This document shows positions 59,108-64,000 of a DNA stretch of 64,000 nt, piece by piece (positions within the stretch are counted from its first letter, which is position 1; every line of letters starts with the position of its first letter). The notes below the pieces were generated by a model. The model was not told where the DNA came from, did not search any database, and saw nothing but the letters and a program-made list of their open reading frames with translations. The translations under genes were made by a program, and so were the position numbers. Source of the DNA: Labedella phragmitis (GTDB lineage: Bacteria; Actinomycetota; Actinomycetes; Actinomycetales; Microbacteriaceae); assembly GCF_004078635.1 (NCBI RefSeq), contig NZ_RZNB01000008.1, positions 1-64,000 of the forward strand, written 5' to 3'.

Positions 59108-60036
59108 CCAGTACAGCGCTCCCTCCGGCACCGTCATCCCCCGAGACCATGCCCGCCGCCCCGGCGAAGGTGTCCCGACCGCGTCGTCGTGCCGCCTCCG
59201 CACTCCGTTCCGAACGCCCCTCGGTGCGATTGAGCGCCTGGATCGCGGTCATCGTGTGCGGCGGCTTCGCACTCCTGCCGGTCTACTGGCTGCTCGCGAC
59301 CTCGCTCACCCCGCGAGATCAGGTCTTCTCCTATCCGCCGAAACTGATCCCGACCGAGATCACGCTCGACGCGTACACGTCGCTCTTCGCCAACCCGCAG
59401 CTGTTCACGTACCTCCAGAACAGCATCATCGTGTCGGTGGTCACCGCGGTCCTCTCCGTGTTCGTGTCCGCCTACATGGGCTACTCGTTCTCGAAGTTCC
59501 GCTACCGGGGGCGCCGCCAGCTCATGTACTTCGTCCTCGCCTCGCAGATGTTCCCGCAAGCACTCCTCCTCGTGACGCTCTACAGCGTGTTCAGCGCCTA
59601 CGGCCTCCTCAACACGTACACGGCGCTCGTGCTCTCGTTCACGACATTCACGCTTCCCCTGTGCGTCTGGATGCTCAAGGGCTTCTTCGACACGATCCCC
59701 GACGAGCTCATCGAGGCTGCTCGCGTCGACGGCGCCTCGCGACTGCGCACCATCCACTCGATCGTGCTGCCGCTCGCGGCCCCCGGCCTCGTCGCCGCCG
59801 GCCTGTTCGCGTTCGTCCGAGGCTGGAACGACTTCATCTTCGCCCTCACCCTGGCCGGACCCGACAAGCAGACCCTGCCTCCGGGCCTCGTGAACACCTA
59901 CGTCGGTGAGGCCGCGACGGCCTGGCCGGAGCTCATGGCTGCGTCGCTCGTCGTCTCGCTGCCCGTCGCGATCGCGTTCATGCTCCTCCAGCGCTACCTC
60001 GTCAGCGGCATGACCGCCGGCGCGGTCAAGGGCTGA
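59104..60036 (+). CDS. CUT1-type sugar ABC permease (MalG-like)
   Basis: A 310-residue permease with a basic Pro/Ala-rich leader and six segments. The EAA loop reads ELIEAARVDGASRLRTIHSI, then VLPLAAPG. ALLPVYWLLATSLTPRDQVF and AYMGYSFSKFRYRGRRQLMY are typical. With the MalF-like subunit it makes a sugar importer; no ATPase is encoded nearby, as is common for actinobacteria that use one shared MsiK-type ATPase. The stop region is duplicated. Confidence 0.92.
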   Translation: MTSTALPPAPSSPETMPAAPAKVSRPRRRAASALRSERPSVRLSAWIAVIVCGGFALLPVYWLLATSLTPRDQVFSYPPKLIPTEITLDAYTSLFANPQLFTYLQNSIIVSVVTAVLSVFVSAYMGYSFSKFRYRGRRQLMYFVLASQMFPQALLLVTLYSVFSAYGLLNTYTALVLSFTTFTLPLCVWMLKGFFDTIPDELIEAARVDGASRLRTIHSIVLPLAAPGLVAAGLFAFVRGWNDFIFALTLAGPDKQTLPPGLVNTYVGEAATAWPELMAASLVVSLPVAIAFMLLQRYLVSGMTAGAVKG

Positions 60037-60073
60037 CCGCCGTACCGCACCCGCTGACCGCCGAACCGCACCC
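60032..60073 (+). repeat. Tandem 21-bp duplication over the malG-like stop
   Basis: Units 60032-60052 and 60053-60073 differ at one position and begin GCTGACCGCCG. The first contains the stop codon of the permease gene (60034-60036), and the second repeats it. Confidence 0.85.
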
Positions 60074-60155
60074 GCCGATCGCCCCGCCGCACCACACTGT
60101 TCCGCTTGCACGACCTGCTTCTCTCACCATCACCGCCTCGACAAGGAGGACACCC

Positions 60156-61475
60156 ATGTCCGCTTCACCGCTGCCGAACCCCGCCTTCACCCGGCGCCGA
60201 GCGCTCCAGCTCTTCGGGCTCGGCGCCGCCACCGTCGCCCTCGCGGGCTGTTCACCGACAGGGACGTCGGGCGCAGCTTCGGGAGCCGCCGGGTTGAACG
60301 GCGCAGACCCGACCGACTTCGCGTTCGCGTCCTGGTCCCTCACGGAGGAGGCGGCCAAGCCGGCCCTCGAGGCGATCATCGCCGACTACGAGAAGGCCAA
60401 CGGCGTGAGCGTCAAGCCGACGGCCTTCCCCTACAACGAGTACATCAACCAGCTCATGCTCCAGGTCACGGGCGGTCAGTTCACCGGTGCGGCGCACGTC
60501 GACGTCGCGTGGCTCGGCAGCCTCGCGGCGACGGGCAAGCTGCAGGACCTCTCCTCCCTCGCGAAAGGTCGCGGCTACACGGACGCGGCCCTCACCGCTG
60601 CGACGTTCGACGGCGTGCAGTACGCCCTCCCGTGGACGATCGGCGCGATCGGCCTCGTGACGAACTCCGAGATCCTCGGAAAGGTCGGGGTCGCGCCCGA
60701 TGCGTTCCCGACCACGATCGACGACTTCGAGAAGACGCTCAAGGACCTCAAGGGTCTCGGCGGCGGTCTCATTCCGTACGCCGCCTCCACGAAGGCCGCC
60801 CAGCTCAAGGACATCCTCATCTGGATGCAGACCTTCGGCAGCCCTCTCGTCGACGGTGACACGATCACGATCGGCGATGACGCGAGCATCGAGGCGGTCG
60901 CCTGGTACAAGAGCCTCTACGACCAGGGTCTCATCGCCGCCGACGTCGATCGCTTCGATGCCCGGTCGCTCTTCGCCCAGGGCCGCGCCGCGATCTACGA
61001 TGACGCTCCCGTCGGTCGTGGGGCGGTGACCGGGGAATCGCCCGACCCCGACCTCGGCAGCAAACTCGTCCCGGTGTCGCGTCCCGTCCTCGCGGCGGGC
61101 GACACCCCGCGTGCCCTCGTGTGGGGTGGCGCGATCGCCGTCGTGAGCGGCTCCGGAGCGGCGACGGCGGGGGACTTCGCCCAGTTCGCGACCTCCGACC
61201 TCGACACGATCCTCGCCGACTACGCCGTCCGGGGTCTTCCGCCGGCAACAGAGGACGCACTCTCCTCCGACGCGATCGCCTCCGACGTCTTCGGCACCCA
61301 GTTCAGCGAGCGCATCACCGCGACGGCGACGGCGAACCCGCTCTGGGCGTTCACGGCCTACTCGCAGATCGAGGCCGAGGTCGCCGACCGCGTGCAGGCG
61401 GTCCTCGTCGGATCGTCGTCGCCGAAGGACGCGATGAAGGAAGCCGGCGCCGCGGCCCGGAAACTGGCGGGCTGA
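60156..61475 (+). CDS. Sugar-binding lipoprotein of the CUT1 importer
   Basis: The 439-residue protein has a Tat-like lipoprotein signal (TRRRALQLFGLGAATVALAG before Cys, lipobox ALAGC). The family 1 binding fold is seen in FAFASWSLTEEAAKPALEAI, VDVAWLGSLAATGKLQDLSS, YALPWTIGAIGLVTNSEIL and LFAQGRAAIYDDAPVGRGAV. It delivers an oligosaccharide to the MalFG-like permeases. ACAAGGAGGACACCC precedes the ATG. The next gene encodes a secreted probable lyase, so the ligand may be an unsaturated oligouronide. Confidence 0.92.
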   Translation: MSASPLPNPAFTRRRALQLFGLGAATVALAGCSPTGTSGAASGAAGLNGADPTDFAFASWSLTEEAAKPALEAIIADYEKANGVSVKPTAFPYNEYINQLMLQVTGGQFTGAAHVDVAWLGSLAATGKLQDLSSLAKGRGYTDAALTAATFDGVQYALPWTIGAIGLVTNSEILGKVGVAPDAFPTTIDDFEKTLKDLKGLGGGLIPYAASTKAAQLKDILIWMQTFGSPLVDGDTITIGDDASIEAVAWYKSLYDQGLIAADVDRFDARSLFAQGRAAIYDDAPVGRGAVTGESPDPDLGSKLVPVSRPVLAAGDTPRALVWGGAIAVVSGSGAATAGDFAQFATSDLDTILADYAVRGLPPATEDALSSDAIASDVFGTQFSERITATATANPLWAFTAYSQIEAEVADRVQAVLVGSSSPKDAMKEAGAAARKLAG

Positions 61476-61478
61476 GCC

Positions 61479-63344
61479 GTGCGCTCTATCGGAGTGCGTC
61501 GCGCGCTGGCCGTCGTCGCCATCACCGGCCTGGCCGGAGCCGCATCGACGGCGACGGCGTCCGCGACGCCGAACCCGGCGACCGCGGTCGAGGTCGCCGC
61601 CACGGCGACATCGACCGTCAACACCGAGACCCTCCCGTTCCGGGTCGACAGCTCGAACCAGGCGGCGTGGTGGAAGCCCATCGACCTCGTCGGCGGCGTC
61701 ACCTACTTCGCCTTCAACGCCCCGGCGGCACAAGCGTCGCAGCACGAGGTCCACCTCGCGTCGCGCACGGCCGCCGGTGTGTGGACGGAGGGGTGTCTCC
61801 GCGCGTCGAGCGGCGCAGCGTGTTCCACGTTCGCCGACGACAACGGCCACAACCAGCCGTCGATCGTCGTGGACGGGAACGGCTCCATCCACGCCTTCGT
61901 GTCGATGCACAACGAGCAGTGGAACTACTTCCGCTCGACGGTCTCCGGCGATGTCACGACCCTCGTCGACAGGACAGCCCAGATGCCCGACCTCGACATC
62001 GACATCACCTACCCGGTGACCGCTCGCGGACCGGACGGCGATGCGTGGCTCCTCGTCCGCACGGGGACGGACGCCGACGGCGCTCGCGAGGGCGTCCTCT
62101 ACCACTACGACCTCGATGCCGGGCACTGGGAGCGGGAGAAGGTGATCGCGGCGGCCGCCGGCTACGCCTTCTACCCCGATGACCTCCAGGTGTCGTCCGA
62201 CGGTCGCGTCCACGTGCTCTGGGAGTGGGGTCCGTTCCCCGCCGACCCGGCGAGGCACCTCGGTTCCTACGCCGTCTACGACCCGGCGACGGGAATCGTG
62301 CGCGGTGTCGGGGGGACGACGGTCGCGACACCGGTCACACCGAGCTCCGGCGGATCCGTCGTGTGGCGGGCCTTCGGGTCCGGTGAGACCATCGGAAGCT
62401 ACACGCCGGCCATCCAATCGGCGAAACTCGCGCTCAACGGAACATCGCTCGCTGGCATCGCCTACCGATTCGTGCAGAAGGACCAGTCGGCGTACGACGC
62501 GCTCTTCGCACGCTGGACGGGGTCGGCGTGGTCGAGCGAGACGCTCGTCGACGTCTCCGCTCTCGGGACGGACGTCGCGACCTCCGCGGCGATCGACGTG
62601 ACGCGGGCCGGGACGTCGACGCGCGTCTACACCGTCGTCACGGCGCACGTGTGCGGCGAACTCCGCAGCCAAGCCGTCGTCGCCGAGAGGATCGACGGCG
62701 CCTCCGGCTGGACGTTCGCGACGGTGGGGGAGCAGCGGCTCGGACAGCAGCGACTGCGCGCCGAGACACGGTCGACCGACGGCGCCGACGTCGTCTATCT
62801 CACGGCGCCCAACGCGGCTCCTGCCGTGGTCGTGCGCGCCGGTCTGCCCCGATCGGGTCCGATCGGGCCGGCCGTCCCCCTCGCCGACATCGTCTCGGCG
62901 CTCCGCGGCGATCCGGGCGGGACGAACGTCGCCGTCGGGGCGACGGTCATCGCATCGTCGAGCATGCGTGCGGACACCGGGCCGGAACTCGCGGTCGACG
63001 GCGTGTGCACCGACGCGAGTCGGTGGATCTCCGCTGTGGGCGACACGAACCCGTCGATCCGGCTGACGCTCGTCGAGCCCACTGCGCTCGACGAGGTCCG
63101 CGTCCGAAGCGGTTACAGCGCCGACACGGGGACGAGTGCCGTCCTCCGCGCCTTCCAGATCCAGGTCCACTCGGCCGCCGGGTGGACGACGGTCGGCTCA
63201 TACACGACGAACACTCAACGGCTCGTCCGTTCGGCTGTCGGAGGAACGGTCGTCGACGGGGTCCGACTCCTGATCACCGACCCCTCCACGTCGGCGACCG
63301 ACGTCGCCCGCGTCTTCGAGATCGAGGCGATCGCCGTGGAGTGA
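61479..63344 (+). CDS. Secreted BNR-4 beta-propeller protein, possible polysaccharide lyase, with discoidin-like domain
   Basis: The 621-residue protein has a signal (ALAVVAITGLAGAASTATAS), a beta-propeller of about 440 residues and a C-terminal F5/8 type C-like domain (RWISAVGDTNPSIRLTLVE, ARVFEIEAIAVE). DDNGHNQPSIVVDGNGSIH, then AFVSMHNEQWNYFRS, places His124 and His144 exactly 20 residues apart. As I recall, the catalytic histidines of the PL25 ulvan lyase have the same spacing. Tyr and Arg in YPVTARGPDGDAWLLVRTG could complete the site. PL24, PL25 or rhamnose-glucuronate lyase-like activity is thus possible. GTG 61479 is 3 bp after the binding-protein stop. Confidence 0.75.
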   Translation: MRSIGVRRALAVVAITGLAGAASTATASATPNPATAVEVAATATSTVNTETLPFRVDSSNQAAWWKPIDLVGGVTYFAFNAPAAQASQHEVHLASRTAAGVWTEGCLRASSGAACSTFADDNGHNQPSIVVDGNGSIHAFVSMHNEQWNYFRSTVSGDVTTLVDRTAQMPDLDIDITYPVTARGPDGDAWLLVRTGTDADGAREGVLYHYDLDAGHWEREKVIAAAAGYAFYPDDLQVSSDGRVHVLWEWGPFPADPARHLGSYAVYDPATGIVRGVGGTTVATPVTPSSGGSVVWRAFGSGETIGSYTPAIQSAKLALNGTSLAGIAYRFVQKDQSAYDALFARWTGSAWSSETLVDVSALGTDVATSAAIDVTRAGTSTRVYTVVTAHVCGELRSQAVVAERIDGASGWTFATVGEQRLGQQRLRAETRSTDGADVVYLTAPNAAPAVVVRAGLPRSGPIGPAVPLADIVSALRGDPGGTNVAVGATVIASSSMRADTGPELAVDGVCTDASRWISAVGDTNPSIRLTLVEPTALDEVRVRSGYSADTGTSAVLRAFQIQVHSAAGWTTVGSYTTNTQRLVRSAVGGTVVDGVRLLITDPSTSATDVARVFEIEAIAVE

Positions 63345-63431
63345 CAGTCCCGCACCCATCGAGGAACGACAGAACACCGAGGCAGTCGGGCCGCCGAGCG
63401 GCCCGGCTCCCGCCCAGGAAGGACACCCAGC

Positions 63432-64000
63432 ATGCGCACACAGACGGTCGAGGTCGACGTCGTCGTCGTCGGAGGAGGCCTCGCCGGAGTCGCGGGGGCG
63501 ATCTCCGCCGCGCGACTCGGACGGCGGGTCGCCCTCGTGAACAACCGACCCGTGCTCGGCGGGAACTCGTCCTCCGAGGTGAGGGTGTGGGTGTGCGGGG
63601 CGACGGCGCACGGCAATCAGCGCTGGGCGCGCGAGAGCGGCATCATCGGTGAGCTCTACCTCGAGAACCAGTACCGCAACCCGGAGGGCAACCCGGTCCA
63701 CTGGGACGACGTCGTCCTCGACGCCGTGCGAGCTGAGGAGAACATCTCGCTCTTCCTCAACACGGACGTGCGCGACGTGTCCGTCGAGGGGAGCGACGGC
63801 GACGGGCGCGACCGAGCTCGCCGCATCACCTCGGTGACCGGGTGGACGATGGGGGCCGAGATCCTCACGACGTTCGTCGCTCCCGTCTTCCTCGACTGCA
63901 CGGGCGACGGCCTCGTCGGCCACCTCGCCGGCGCGCGAGCGCGTCTCGGCAAGGAGGCGCGTAGCGAGTTCGACGAGGAGTGGGCCCCGGTCGAGGCCGA
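63432..64000 (+). CDS. FAD-dependent oxidoreductase (PF12831-like), C-terminus off the edge
   Basis: The frame starts at ATG 63432 after CAGGAAGGACACC and runs open to the window end, giving about 189 codons. VDVVVVGGGLAGVAGAISAA is the FAD-binding motif, followed by RPVLGGNSSSEVRVWVCGAT, and PVFLDCTGDGLVGHLAGARA is the second conserved segment. It belongs to the same broad family as the flavoprotein at 46325 but is not a close copy: residues following the first motif (GGNSSSE against GGQLTSQ) differ. It lies 87 bp after the lyase-like gene and is likely in that operon. The C-terminal half is not in the window. Confidence 0.85.
   Translation, partial: MRTQTVEVDVVVVGGGLAGVAGAISAARLGRRVALVNNRPVLGGNSSSEVRVWVCGATAHGNQRWARESGIIGELYLENQYRNPEGNPVHWDDVVLDAVRAEENISLFLNTDVRDVSVEGSDGDGRDRARRITSVTGWTMGAEILTTFVAPVFLDCTGDGLVGHLAGARARLGKEARSEFDEEWAPVEA

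Noticed and set aside
60252-63170. A 972-codon open frame on the minus strand opposite the sugar-binding and BNR-4 genes
   Set aside because: It lies antisense to two clear genes, has Arg/Asp/Val-rich composition typical of antisense frames in high-GC DNA, and shows no motif.

Overview
The window is a very GC-rich actinobacterial chromosome segment, most likely from the family Microbacteriaceae. The clues are a DUF222/HNH protein at the left edge, MHS and DrrAB-type transporters, a SipW-type signal peptidase cluster, a lactococcin-972-like peptide, a GlnR-type box before amt, and a sugar ABC importer that lacks its own ATPase. No plasmid, phage, IS, CRISPR, rRNA or tRNA feature was found. Strong third-position GC bias creates long antisense frames, which were left out.

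Left part, 1 to 17 kb. A partial DUF222 protein is followed by a PadR regulator divergent from a DrrA-like ATPase, whose permease partner is frameshifted. Next come a histidine phosphatase and NAD(P)HX dehydratase, an aldo/keto reductase with a divergent TetR, an alpha/beta hydrolase, and an overlapping ddl-alr pair. A compact sugar-acid type locus follows (COG4091-like SAF oxidoreductase, FadR-type regulator, MHS permease, DUF1537 kinase) with clear FadR-like operators. A DUF2243 and CtaG-like pair ends this part.

17 to 24.7 kb is a block of SDRs, an HxlR, GlcG and quinone-oxidoreductase run, a MmyB-type XRE regulator and a TetR/metallo-hydrolase pair. It is flanked by a direct repeat of the 3' end of the ctaG-like gene. 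The right copy sits in a scar beside what looks like the 5' end of a VOC-family gene, so the block looks inserted or exchanged.

24.7 to 36.2 kb holds a nitrilase/permease/GntR operon, an ABC exporter with a NarL-type two-component system, an SDR plus zinc dehydrogenase operon with a divergent TetR, and a semialdehyde dehydrogenase.

36.2 to 44.7 kb is a cell-surface region. A scar joins a beheaded response regulator to the tail of a SipW-substrate-like gene. An intact SipW-type peptidase, an LPVTG-anchored protein and a choice-of-anchor G protein follow in one overlapping operon. Then come a dienelactone hydrolase, an MSMEG_6728-like protein, a three-gene lactococcin-972-like operon and an M18 aminopeptidase.

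44.8 to 64 kb is carbohydrate-oriented. A ten-kb leftward operon encodes a Dpp/Opp-type importer, a LacI regulator, an FAD oxidoreductase and a secreted GH5 enzyme with a C-terminal discoidin-like domain. After a membrane protein, a lipoprotein and amt, a rightward operon encodes a CUT1 importer, a secreted BNR-4 beta-propeller protein that may be a polysaccharide lyase and also carries a C-terminal discoidin-like domain, and a second FAD oxidoreductase cut by the window edge. The two loci share the same three-part design and probably serve different plant or algal glycans.
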